Of a DNA stretch of 64,000 bases, positions 56,984 to 64,000 are shown piece after piece; the first letter of the stretch is position 1, and each line of letters begins with the position of its first letter. This stretch comes from CAVQUE01 sp046290435 (GTDB lineage: Bacteria > Actinomycetota > Acidimicrobiia > Acidimicrobiales > UBA8592), in assembly GCA_046290435.1 (NCBI GenBank), contig JBKAGO010000067.1, positions 62,001-126,000 of the forward strand, written 5' to 3'. Position numbers and translations under genes: made by a program. The notes under the pieces were generated by a model. That model was not told the DNA's origin. It saw only the letters and a list, made by a program, of their open reading frames with translations, and made no database searches.

Positions 56984-57053
56984 GGGACGGCCTCCGATTG
57001 GTTAAGCCCCTGTGGGCTCCGTCCCGCGAGCAGCACCCTAGTGAGGACAGGGG
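56984..57053. ncRNA. Pseudoknot-capable structured intergenic element
   Basis: In the 207-bp gap 56908–57114, GGGACGG (56984–56990) pairs with CCGTCCC (57019–57025), AGCCC (57005–57009) with GGGCT (57014–57018), and CCCCTGT (57007–57013) is perfectly complementary to ACAGGGG (57047–57053), outside the hairpin. The last pairing competes with or extends the inner stem, a typical pseudoknot or switch layout. On the minus strand it would be the 5' leader of the membrane protein/acyltransferase pair. I do not recognise a known riboswitch class; strand is uncertain. Confidence 0.45.
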
Positions 57054-57114
57054 TCTCTAGTCCAAACGGCTCATCGGCGAGCTCGATGGGCTCACCCGGA
57101 GCGGCATCCTGGGC

Positions 57115-57501
57115 TCAGGCCCGTCCCAGGACCTGGCGCGGCGTCAGCTCGATGACGCGCCGGTCGGCGCCCCGATCGCCCGGCGGGCGGTAGCGCTCGG
57201 CGTAGCGGCGCACGCCTTCGGCGCACCGATCCGCATCGGCCGACACGATGGCGGGACCCGAGAACGTCAACCAGCGACCACCGTCGACCTGGCAGACCGC
57301 CGCCTCGAGCGACCCGGCGGCGTCGAGCAGCTTCGCCTTCACGCTGCCGGCCCAGGTGATCACCCGGACCAGGCCGGCCTCGTCATCCCAGGTGAACCCC
57401 ACCGGGGTCACATGGGGTCGACCGTCGGCTCGCACCAGCGTGAGGGACGCGAGGTGACGTTCGCGCACGAAAGCGAGTTTGGCGTCGTCGAGAGGATCCA
57501 T
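57115..57501 (-). CDS. PPOX-class F420/FMN-dependent oxidoreductase
   Basis: 128 residues, the normal size of Rv1155-like proteins. The split-barrel flavin fold shows LASLTLVRADGRPHVTPVGF, WAGSVKAKLL (cofactor phosphate contact) and a late RYRPPGDRGADRRVIEL, in segments. It likely reduces a substrate with F420H2 or binds FMN. ATG 57501 is chosen: six bases after CACAAT on the coding strand, and upstream sequence is antisense of the next repeat gene. Confidence 0.85.
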   Translation of the reverse strand: MDPLDDAKLAFVRERHLASLTLVRADGRPHVTPVGFTWDDEAGLVRVITWAGSVKAKLLDAAGSLEAAVCQVDGGRWLTFSGPAIVSADADRCAEGVRRYAERYRPPGDRGADRRVIELTPRQVLGRA

Positions 57502-57562
57502 CGGCCGATTGTGGCGCAACGGGCGCATCCGTGTGGGGCCCCCGCCGGCCCGAGGCCTTGGG

Positions 57563-57889
57563 TCAGCCCGTAGCCTCGTCGGCTTCGTCGGCGGCGTCGG
57601 CAGCCGCTTCGTCGACAGCATCGCCGGCCACGCCAGCCGCTTCGTCGACAGCATCGCCGGCCTCGCCAGCCGCTTCGTCGACAGCATCAGCGGCGTCGGC
57701 AGCATCGTCGCCGTCGAAACGGTCCTTGACGTCGTCGGCCACGTCCTTGGCCTTGTCGACCACGTCCTCGGCCACGTCCTTGGCCTTGTGCGCCACGTCC
57801 TCGGCCACGTCTTTGGCCTTGTGGGCCACTTCGCCTGCGGCCTCGGTTGCCTGACCGAAGAGACCCTTGACCTTGTCCATGAATCCCAT
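57563..57889 (-). CDS. LEA-like 11-residue repeat protein
   Basis: 108 residues. After MGFMDKVKGLFGQ, three near-identical 11-residue repeats (core VAHKAKDVAED) cover about 18–50, then a second acidic 11-mer series (AVDEAAGEAGD) to the end; the DNA shows matching 33-bp repeats. The first part resembles LEA group 3 amphipathic helices and also the N terminus of MT0933-type small antitoxin-like proteins. GGAGGGT precedes the ATG. A stress or desiccation role is inference. Confidence 0.7.
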   Translation of the reverse strand: MGFMDKVKGLFGQATEAAGEVAHKAKDVAEDVAHKAKDVAEDVVDKAKDVADDVKDRFDGDDAADAADAVDEAAGEAGDAVDEAAGVAGDAVDEAAADAADEADEATG

Positions 57890-57969
57890 GTGCTGACCCT
57901 CCTGGAGGTGCAGAAAGGGTAATGCAGGCGCCGCTATGGGGTCGTGATGGCCCTTCCCGGGCCGACCGG

Positions 57970-58758
57970 TCAGTCCGACAGCAACCAGCGCTGGGATGGC
58001 TCGGGCTCGATCTCGGCCGAGAAGAAGGCCTCGAACGCCGCGGCGTCCTCATCGTCTCCGTCGGCCCACAACGACGGGGCCGGCTCTGCGAAGGACTCGC
58101 CGTGGGCACCCTGGGCATGCCCGACGGGAGCGGCCACCTCGATCACAGGCGGCGCCACGGCGGGGACCACCGCAGAGGCCACGGCACCCGGAGCTGCATC
58201 GGCGGCCGGGGGCGACACGACAGCCACCGGGGCGGGTTCCGGCACCCAGGTGAGGGTCGGTTCGACCACCGGCGGCGCGACCGCTTCGCCGACGGTCTCG
58301 ATGGTCTCGCCTGCAGCGACGTCTGCGGCGGAGGTCGGAGGCGGCGTCGGCTCCGGAGGATGCGCCGGTGCCGGGGCGGCGACCGCAGCGGGGCTATCGC
58401 TCCAGGGAGAAACGGGCTCGGCGACGGAGAAACCGACGCGGGGCTCGACGTGCGCGACGCCGGAGCCGACGGGAGCCTGCGGTGGTGCGATGATCGGCTC
58501 GATCACGGTCGGTTGCGACGCGACACGAGGCTCGTCGACGCTCGCAGCCGGGTCGACGTCCAGCGGACGATCGAGCACGGCCACCGCGTGATAGCGGCCA
58601 TCGGCCGAGGCCCGCAGACGACCGGTCTCCTCACGCAGCTCGGCGATCGCCAGACCGATCCCGGCGATCCGGCGGCGAAGTTCGGCCGTGACGAGGTCGA
58701 GATGCTCGACCACCTCGGGCCCACCGGCGCCGCTGTGACCGAGAGAATGGTCCTGCAT
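57970..58758 (-). CDS. Pro/Ala-rich hypothetical with N-terminal coiled coil
   Basis: 262 residues. Residues 15–55 form a likely coiled coil (LDLVTAELRRRIAGIGLAI in part). The middle 150 are Pro/Ala/Val-rich and disordered. The end is acidic with an FEAFFSAEIE segment and a basic-aromatic terminus. ATG 58758 follows CCAGGAGC. No family recognised; the layout (coiled coil, disordered linker, short conserved tip) suggests an adaptor. Confidence 0.65.
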   Translation of the reverse strand: MQDHSLGHSGAGGPEVVEHLDLVTAELRRRIAGIGLAIAELREETGRLRASADGRYHAVAVLDRPLDVDPAASVDEPRVASQPTVIEPIIAPPQAPVGSGVAHVEPRVGFSVAEPVSPWSDSPAAVAAPAPAHPPEPTPPPTSAADVAAGETIETVGEAVAPPVVEPTLTWVPEPAPVAVVSPPAADAAPGAVASAVVPAVAPPVIEVAAPVGHAQGAHGESFAEPAPSLWADGDDEDAAAFEAFFSAEIEPEPSQRWLLSD

Positions 58759-58848
58759 CGAAGCTCCTGGCGATTCGTGGACGGAGCGGACGCTCCGTAC
58801 CCATACGAATCGGCAGAAGATCCGCCGCAGTTAGGACATGAAGGGCGA

Positions 58849-59565
58849 TCAGGACCCGAACATCGCCAGCCACTGCTCCGGCGTCTTCGGGGCGAACACG
58901 TAGTTCGATCCCCGGGTCTCGCCCATCGACGCCGACGCCTGCGGCGCGTACAGATGCCCGGGGAACAACGTGGCCTCGTCGGGGATCCGGGCCAGGCGCT
59001 GGGTGATCGACTCGTACATCTGACGGGGGTCCCCGCCCGGCAGGTCCGTCCGGCCGCACCCCTCGAGGAACAACGTGTCGCCGGCCACCAGACGGTCGTC
59101 GACAAAAAAACACTGGCTGCCCGGCGTGTGCCCCGGCGTGTGGATCAGCTCGATCTCGATGGCCCCGACACGGACGACGTCGCCGCTGGCGTGACGCACC
59201 AGGTCGCCCTCGGCCACATCGGTGACCTTGCGGACGAGATCCGCCTCCGCGTCCTGGACGTGGATGGGCACCGACGTCAGCTCCAGCAGCTCGGCGATAC
59301 CGGCGATGGAGTACCCCATCATGTTCCCGCCGACGTGGTCGGGGTGGTAGTGGGTGGCCAACACGCCGGTGAGGGTCATGCCGTCGGCGGCGAGCACATC
59401 GACCAGGCCCTGCGGATCGTAGGCCGGGTCGACCACGACGGCCTCGCCGGTCTCGCGGTCGCCGATCAGGTACATGAAGTTGACCATCTGGCGGGCGATC
59501 ATGTCGTCGGTGGCGACATCGCGGCCCGACAACAGCTGACGGAAGTACAAGCGATCCTCGGTCAT
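58849..59565 (-). CDS. MBL-fold metallo-hydrolase (glyoxalase II/ETHE1-like)
   Basis: 238 residues with THYHPDHVGG (HxHxDH), HTPGHTPGS, VAGDTLF and FPGHLY, the complete binuclear metal site. Relatives are hydroxyacylglutathione hydrolases, persulfide dioxygenases or mycothiol-linked thioesterases in actinobacteria. The ATG is six bases after TAGGTT with GAGGGG between, so it may be leaderless. Confidence 0.9.
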   Translation of the reverse strand: MTEDRLYFRQLLSGRDVATDDMIARQMVNFMYLIGDRETGEAVVVDPAYDPQGLVDVLAADGMTLTGVLATHYHPDHVGGNMMGYSIAGIAELLELTSVPIHVQDAEADLVRKVTDVAEGDLVRHASGDVVRVGAIEIELIHTPGHTPGSQCFFVDDRLVAGDTLFLEGCGRTDLPGGDPRQMYESITQRLARIPDEATLFPGHLYAPQASASMGETRGSNYVFAPKTPEQWLAMFGS

Positions 59566-59649
59566 CCCCTCAACCTACCCTGCAGCGCCACCGCCCTCCG
59601 CCGCAGCCTCGCCCGGCGCAGCCGTGTGCGGCTGCGCCGCGATCCCCGA

Positions 59650-60915
59650 TCAGGCGATGTCGTCGCCGTTGGGGTCGGTCTCGCCAGGATGTTCGTCGGT
59701 GTCGTCGCCGCCGGTCGGAATGGGGACGACCTCGGTGAGCTCGGTGCGGCTGCGTCGCCGCCAGGCCTCCTCGGCCAACGAGATCACCTCGCGGACCGGG
59801 ATGCCGATGTGGCGTGCCGCCAGCGTGGCGTCGGCGTGCTCGACCTTCACCCGGCCGGTGCTGACCTCGACACGCACCCGGCGACCATCGACATCGACCT
59901 CTTCGACGTTGCGCGACGCCGGCCACTGCTCGATGCGCTGGGCCCGGATGGTGTGGGTGCCGGTCTCGTGGGCGAGCACGGCACTGACCTGACCTGCGAG
60001 CGGCGAGTCGACGAGCGCCGCCATGATGTGACCCGGCAAGCCACGTCCCCGGACCACCGGGGTGACCCACACATCGTGGGCGCCCGCATCGAGCACCGCC
60101 GTCATCGCGTGGCCCATCGTCTCGCCGGTGACGTCGTCCAGCGTCACCTCGAGCAGCGTCACGGGCTGGCCGGGAGCGAGGTCGGCGGCAGCGACGCCGG
60201 TGACGACCTGGGTGACGCGGGGCCGACCGTCGATCTCGGCGATGCCGGCACCGAAGCCCGAGGCCTGCACGACCATCGAGGGCATCGGCCCCCAATCGGT
60301 CACCAGCGACGACAACAGCGCTGCGCCGGCGGGGGTGGTCAGCTCCATGGCGATGTCGAGACCATAGGTGGGCGCCTGGCGCAACAGCTCGACGGTGAGC
60401 GGCGTCGGCACCGGCACCATGCCGAGACCGCCACGCACCATGCCCCGGCCGAGCGCAATGGGGCTGGCGTACACCTCGTCGATGCCGAGCACCTCGAGTG
60501 CAGCACACGTCCCGACGATCTCGAGGATGGTGCTGAGATCGCCGAGCTCGTGGAAATGCAGCTGATCGGCCGGGCGACGGTGGACCCGCCCGTCGGCCTC
60601 GACCAGCAGGTCGAACGCCGCCTGGGCCCGATGCCGGACACGGGCGGGAAGACGGGCCTCGTCGATCATGGCGGCGATGTGGCGACCGGTGCGGACCACC
60701 GACGTCTCCTCGCAGGCGACATGGACGCGGGTGGCGGCGACGCCGCTGCGCCGCACCGGATGGGCCTCGAACTCCCAGCCGACAAGCGGCAGCCGGTCGC
60801 ACAGCGCCCGGACCTCGTCGAGGTCGGCCCCGGCGTCGACCAGGCTCCCGAGCGCCATCTCGCCGGTGACGCCGCTGAAACAGTGGAACCAGGCGACAGC
60901 CGATCCCTCCGCCAT
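59650..60915 (-). CDS. larC: LarC: nickel-pincer cofactor cyclometallase-like protein
   Basis: 421 residues (DUF111/LarC). The N terminus WFHCFSGVTGEMALGSL corresponds to the LarC opening, and DQLHFHELGDLSTILEIVG is the conserved HFHE motif; the C-terminal domain carries LLEVTLDDVTGE, TPVVRGRGLPGH and HETGT. LarC inserts nickel into the pincer cofactor of lactate racemase LarA. No larA, larB or larE is seen in the window. Start: ATG 60915 follows a GTG that could also serve. Confidence 0.85.
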   Translation of the reverse strand: MAEGSAVAWFHCFSGVTGEMALGSLVDAGADLDEVRALCDRLPLVGWEFEAHPVRRSGVAATRVHVACEETSVVRTGRHIAAMIDEARLPARVRHRAQAAFDLLVEADGRVHRRPADQLHFHELGDLSTILEIVGTCAALEVLGIDEVYASPIALGRGMVRGGLGMVPVPTPLTVELLRQAPTYGLDIAMELTTPAGAALLSSLVTDWGPMPSMVVQASGFGAGIAEIDGRPRVTQVVTGVAAADLAPGQPVTLLEVTLDDVTGETMGHAMTAVLDAGAHDVWVTPVVRGRGLPGHIMAALVDSPLAGQVSAVLAHETGTHTIRAQRIEQWPASRNVEEVDVDGRRVRVEVSTGRVKVEHADATLAARHIGIPVREVISLAEEAWRRRSRTELTEVVPIPTGGDDTDEHPGETDPNGDDIA

Positions 60916-61026
60916 CACCGCACCCCCGTCGGCGGCATCGTCCGGCGGTCACGACCACCGGCGGGGCGCCGCACAGCACCGAAATCGGGGCAGGCACGTC
61001 GATCCATCCCCCTATCCTGGCGTGCT

Positions 61027-61968
61027 GTGACCAAAACCCCCCCTTCCGTGCAGACGGTCGGCTATCTGGGCCCGGTCGGCACCTTCACCGAGGCCGCCGT
61101 GCTGACCCAGCCCGACCTCGCCCGAGCCGAACACGTGCTGTGCCGCAGCCACGCCGACGTGCTGACCCGCACCACCGAAGGCGACGTCGACCTCGGGTTC
61201 TGCGCCATCGAGAACTCCATCGAGGGCACCGTCAACGTCATCCAGGACGCCCTGGCGTTCGAGACCGACCTGCTGATCCAGCGCGAGGTCGTCATCCCCA
61301 TCTCGATGCACATCCTGGTGCAGCCGGGCGCGTCGCTCGCCGACGTGAAGCAGGTCATCTCCTACCCCCACGCCCTGGCTCAGGTCCGCCGGTGGATCCG
61401 GGCCGAGCTGCCCGAGGCAGAGACCGTCGCCGCCAACTCGACCGCCGACGCGGCGCGCCTGCTGGCCGAAACGGGCGAGGTCACCCAGTGCGCGGTCGGC
61501 ACGGCGCTGGCGGCCGAGCGCTACGGGCTCGAGATCGCCGCCTCGGGCATCGAGGACCACCCCGAGAACCAGACACGATTCGTGGTGCTGGCCCGCTCGG
61601 GGGTGCCGGCGCCGACCGGGCACGACAAGACGAGCATCGTCGTGTTCCAGCGTGCCGACCGCCCGGGGTCGCTGTTGGCGATCCTGCAGGAGTTCGCGGC
61701 CCGGTCGATCAACTTGACCAAGCTGGAGTCGCGCCCGACGCGTGAGGGGCTCGGTCACTACTGCTTCCTGTTGGACCTCGAGGGCCACATCGCGGACGAG
61801 TTGGTGGCGGACTGTCTCAAGAGCCTGCATGCAACGCAGGCGTCGGTGAAGTTCCTGGGCTCCTATCCGGCGGCGGGGGAGGCGGCGCACGAGGTGCGCG
61901 CCGAGGCCGATGCGGCCTGGCGCGACGCCGAGTCGTGGCTCGAACACCTGCGTTCCCAGCAGTACTGA
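61027..61968 (+). CDS. pheA: Prephenate dehydratase
   Basis: 313 residues. Periplasmic-binding-like dehydratase domain (about 10–190): YLGPVGTFTEAA, CAIENSIEGTV, QTRFVVL. ACT domain (about 200–280): KTSIVVF, RPGSLLAIL, NLTKLESRP (Phe-binding ESRP). It converts prephenate to phenylpyruvate and is feedback controlled by phenylalanine. The GTG start is eight bases after TATCCT (61013–61018), so the gene is likely leaderless. Monofunctional, no chorismate mutase domain. Confidence 0.95.
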   Translation: MTKTPPSVQTVGYLGPVGTFTEAAVLTQPDLARAEHVLCRSHADVLTRTTEGDVDLGFCAIENSIEGTVNVIQDALAFETDLLIQREVVIPISMHILVQPGASLADVKQVISYPHALAQVRRWIRAELPEAETVAANSTADAARLLAETGEVTQCAVGTALAAERYGLEIAASGIEDHPENQTRFVVLARSGVPAPTGHDKTSIVVFQRADRPGSLLAILQEFAARSINLTKLESRPTREGLGHYCFLLDLEGHIADELVADCLKSLHATQASVKFLGSYPAAGEAAHEVRAEADAAWRDAESWLEHLRSQQY

Positions 61969-61996
61969 TCGCTGCTTGCACGAGGTCATCGTTTCC

Positions 61997-62160
61997 GGCG
62001 CCGAAAACTGCTGCCCTGGCAACGCTTCTCGGCGCCAGAACCATGACCCCATCGGACTGGCGCCGAAAACTGCTGCCCTGGCAACGCTTCTCGGCGCCAG
62101 AACCATGACGCCATCGGACTGGCGCCGAAACTCGTCGCCCTGACCACCATTTTCGGCGCC
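61997..62160. repeat. Array A: three 40-bp palindromes at 62-bp period
   Basis: Copies at 61997–62036, 62059–62098 and 62121–62160 begin GGCGCCGAAA and end in its complement, with a central CTGCCCTGGCAAC-like loop region. Spacers of 22 bp are almost identical (AGAACCATGAC…ATCGGACT). The repeat plus spacer is a 62-bp tandem unit. It begins 28 bp after pheA and ends 25 bp before the YhhN gene. Confidence 0.95.
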
Positions 62161-62185
62161 GGTTCGAGTGGGGCAGACTCACCCG

Positions 62186-62821
62186 ATGACGACGGCGGCG
62201 GTGATCGCACTGGTGGTGGCGGGAGTGTTCGCCGGTGCCAACTGGTGGAGCCGGTGGTCCGGCGACCGCCGCGTCGAGCTCGTCACCAAGCCGGCGACGC
62301 TCGTCGCGCTGATCGGCGTCGCGTTGCTGATCGACCCCGTCGAACCCACGGTGCGAGCCTGGTTCGTCGCCGCGCTCGTGCTGTCGCTGGCCGGCGATGT
62401 GTTCCTGCTGGGCGACGACCGGTGGTTCGTGGCGGGGCTGGCGTCGTTCCTGGCCGGCCACCTCGCCTACATTGCCGGCTTCGTCGCCGCCCCGACGTGG
62501 CGGTGGTGGGCTGCCGGCATCGCGCTCGTGCCGGTCGCAGTCGTCGTCGCCACCGCCGGCCGACGCATCGTCGACGGCGCACGCTCGACCGACGCCCGTC
62601 TCGTCGGGCCCGTCGTCGCCTACCTCACCGTCATCTCGGCGATGCTGGTCGCCGCAGCTGCGGCAGGCAACGGCTGGGCCGTCATCGGTGCAGCGCTGTT
62701 CGTCGTGTCGGACACGATCCTGGGCTGGAATCGGTTCGTCCGCTCGAGCCCTGCGCTGGCCCCGGCGATCATGATCACCTACCACCTCGCCCAAGCCGCC
62801 CTGGTGGTGTCGCTGGCGTGA
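62186..62821 (+). CDS. YhhN-family (TMEM86/lysoplasmalogenase-like) membrane protein
   Basis: 211 residues with about eight hydrophobic helices and the family's acidic motifs: LSLAGDVFLL with FLAGHLAYI, and SDTILGWNRF near the C terminus. Eukaryotic relatives hydrolyse lysoplasmalogens; the bacterial role is uncertain. ATG 62186 is six bases after CAGACT. It is bracketed on both sides by copies of the 62-bp palindromic unit. Confidence 0.85.
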   Translation: MTTAAVIALVVAGVFAGANWWSRWSGDRRVELVTKPATLVALIGVALLIDPVEPTVRAWFVAALVLSLAGDVFLLGDDRWFVAGLASFLAGHLAYIAGFVAAPTWRWWAAGIALVPVAVVVATAGRRIVDGARSTDARLVGPVVAYLTVISAMLVAAAAAGNGWAVIGAALFVVSDTILGWNRFVRSSPALAPAIMITYHLAQAALVVSLA

Positions 62822-62839
62822 CCCCGGCGCCACCGAACC

Positions 62840-62941
62840 GGCGCCGAAACTCGCTGCCCTGGCAACCATTTTCGGCGCCAGAACCATGACGCCATCGGAC
62901 CGGCGCCGAAAACTGCTGCTCTGGCAACCGTTTTCGGCGCC
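62840..62941. repeat. Array B: two further copies of the 40-bp palindrome
   Basis: Copies at 62840–62879 and 62902–62941 are separated by the same 22-bp spacer sequence as in array A. They begin 19 bp after the YhhN stop and end 57 bp before the MFS start. Arm differences between copies are small and partly compensated (AAAACTGC versus AAACTCGC). Confidence 0.95.
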
Positions 62942-62998
62942 AGAACCCATGGGCCCGCAGGCCATGACCCCTGGTGGGCACCGGTAGCGTCGCAAGCG

Positions 62999-64000
62999 AT
63001 GTCCCGCCGGCCGCCACTTCCGCTGATCTTCGCCGTCACCGTCACCGGCATCATGGCGAATTCCCTCGTCTCGCCGGCGTTGCCCGACATCCTCGACGAG
63101 TTCGGGCGAAGCGACGCCGCGTCGGGCGTGCTCGTCGCCTCGGGCTCGCTGCCCGGCATCATCGTCGCCCCCCTCGTCGGCGTCGCCGCCGATCGCCTCG
63201 GTCGCAAGACGGTGCTCGTGCCGTGCCTGCTGATCTTCGGCATCTTCGGGCTCGCCGGCGCCTTCGCCCCGACCTTCGAGCTGCTCGTCCTCAGCCGCCT
63301 CCTGTTGGGCTTCGGCTCGGCCGGGCTCATCAACCTCGCCGTCGTGATGATCGGCGACAACTGGAGCGGCGCCGACCGGACACGGATGATCGGACGCAAC
63401 TCGGCCGTCCTCACCACCGGACTGGCCACCATGCCCTTGATCTCGGGCGTCGTCACCGAGCTCACCAGCTGGCGGGTCGCATTCGGCCTCTACGGCCTGG
63501 GCATCGCCACCGCCGCAGCCGTCATGGTCCTGCTGGACAACCACAAGCCCGCCCAGGCCACCGACCTGCGCGGCCAGCTGCGCGACTCGGTCGAGCTGCT
63601 GAAGACCCCTGTGCTGCGGACCACCCTGTTCAGCGGAACGGCGATCTTCGCCATCATCTTCGGGGTGTTCCTGACCGCCTTTCCGCTGCATCTCGAGCAG
63701 CGGTTCGGCCTCTCGGCCGGCTGGCGGGGCGCCGTGCTGGCGGTTCCCGCGTTGAGCTCGACGCTGGTGGCGATGAACATCGCGGGCCTGCGCAGCAGGC
63801 TCGGGCTCCGAGGTCTCCTCGTCGCCGGCTCCGCCCTGTTCGCCGCCTCCTTCGTCGCCATGGGCACCACGCCCGTGCTCGCCCTCGCCGTCATCGCCGC
63901 CTTCGCCTACGGCCTGGGCGAAGGGGCACTCATCCCGACCCTCCAAGATGTCGCCGCGTCGGTACCACCGGACCATCTCCGCGGCGGCGCACTGGCCGCC
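62999..64000 (+). CDS. MFS transporter (3' truncated by window edge)
   Basis: The frame runs open from ATG 62999 to the end of the window (334 codons). Nine to ten hydrophobic helices can be seen, with GVAADRLGRKTVLV, the MFS loop 2–3 signature, and SRLLLGFGSAG after it. The pattern is that of DHA1-type drug or metabolite efflux proteins with 12 helices, so roughly two helices lie outside. The ATG is eight bases after TAGCGT (62985–62990). Confidence 0.9.
   Translation, partial: MSRRPPLPLIFAVTVTGIMANSLVSPALPDILDEFGRSDAASGVLVASGSLPGIIVAPLVGVAADRLGRKTVLVPCLLIFGIFGLAGAFAPTFELLVLSRLLLGFGSAGLINLAVVMIGDNWSGADRTRMIGRNSAVLTTGLATMPLISGVVTELTSWRVAFGLYGLGIATAAAVMVLLDNHKPAQATDLRGQLRDSVELLKTPVLRTTLFSGTAIFAIIFGVFLTAFPLHLEQRFGLSAGWRGAVLAVPALSSTLVAMNIAGLRSRLGLRGLLVAGSALFAASFVAMGTTPVLALAVIAAFAYGLGEGALIPTLQDVAASVPPDHLRGGALAA

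Noticed and set aside
56941..57070. Known riboswitch classes (c-di-GMP-I, ydaO, guanidine, SAM-IV) for the structured gap
   Set aside because: Short matches such as GGGACGGCCTCCG occur, but the diagnostic loops of these classes are missing. Left as an unassigned element.
57922..61968. Very long plus-strand frame leading into pheA
   Set aside because: Only the last 313 codons resemble prephenate dehydratase. The upstream 1000 codons are antisense of five minus-strand genes, and a promoter-like TATCCT lies right before GTG 61027.
61997..62941. Regularly spaced palindromic repeats considered as a CRISPR array
   Set aside because: The 22-bp spacers are almost identical to each other, repeats are 40 bp with strong full-length dyad symmetry, and no cas gene is present. 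It is a tandem 62-bp unit, not CRISPR.

Overview
This is a GC-rich, gene-dense window from an actinobacterial chromosome. Supporting signs are the trpG–pknB–pbpA–rodA–pstP–fhaB–fhaA locus beside a tRNA-Leu(CAG), which is the mycobacterial arrangement as I remember it, a PPOX/F420-type flavoprotein, and many genes whose start codon lies 6–9 nt after a TANNNT-type -10 box, the mark of leaderless transcripts. The lipoproteins with long Glu-rich linkers after the lipobox make me think of Acidimicrobiia (Ilumatobacter-like), but that is inference from style.

Layout. (1) 1–9.8 kb: 3' end of a glutamine amidotransferase (pabA/trpG), then the converging cell-wall and Ser/Thr phosphorylation operon (fhaA, an inserted crotonase, fhaB, pstP, rodA, pbpA, pknB; no pknA), a TetR regulator and tRNA-Leu. 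(2) 9.8–11.8 kb: a scarred stretch with a DUF3800-like gene, the tail of an acyl-CoA synthetase, a truncated SnoaL-like gene and a 29-bp tandem repeat. (3) 11.8–22.5 kb: an eight-gene, tightly overlapping operon (BMP-type lipoprotein, two-domain ATPase, two permeases, Rieske oxygenase, divergent adenine-deaminase homologue, adenosine-deaminase homologue, acyl-CoA-dehydrogenase/DszC-like flavoprotein) preceded by a GntR/HutC regulator. It reads as uptake plus oxidative and deaminating catabolism of a purine-like compound and is the best candidate in the window for an undescribed pathway. (4) 22.6–25.2 kb: a DUF2510 membrane-anchored protein, a 113-bp partial copy of it, an AAA-ATPase remnant and a DUF433/DUF5615 toxin–antitoxin pair. 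(5) 25.3–29.7 kb: ADP-ribosylglycohydrolase, GNAT, and a secreted trypsin-like protease with FN3-like and FG-GAP-like modules.

(6) 29.9–36.3 kb: a leucine/isovalerate-type degradation module (acyl-CoA dehydrogenase, biotin carboxylase and carboxyltransferase subunits; divergent HMG-CoA lyase and TetR) around a shared divergent promoter. (7) 36.4–44.2 kb: secreted nuclease with lamin-tail domain, then a five-gene oligopeptide-type ABC importer whose first permease carries a large extra membrane segment. (8) 44.2–52.1 kb: membrane protein, GH18/YaaH-like secreted protein, fumarase, a helical hypothetical, and a heterodimeric ABC exporter. (9) 52.2–57.1 kb: a large PAS/GGDEF/EAL protein next to a LuxI/FeeM-like acyltransferase and a small membrane protein, with a pseudoknot-capable intergenic RNA. 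(10) 57.1–64 kb: PPOX flavoprotein, LEA-like repeat protein, hypothetical, MBL-fold hydrolase, LarC, prephenate dehydratase, a YhhN-family membrane protein bracketed by two arrays of a 40-bp palindrome at 62-bp period, and the start of an MFS transporter.

Several operons use ATGA or GTGA 4-bp overlaps, so many starts can be fixed with confidence. All functions are from reading the translated sequence; no database search was run.
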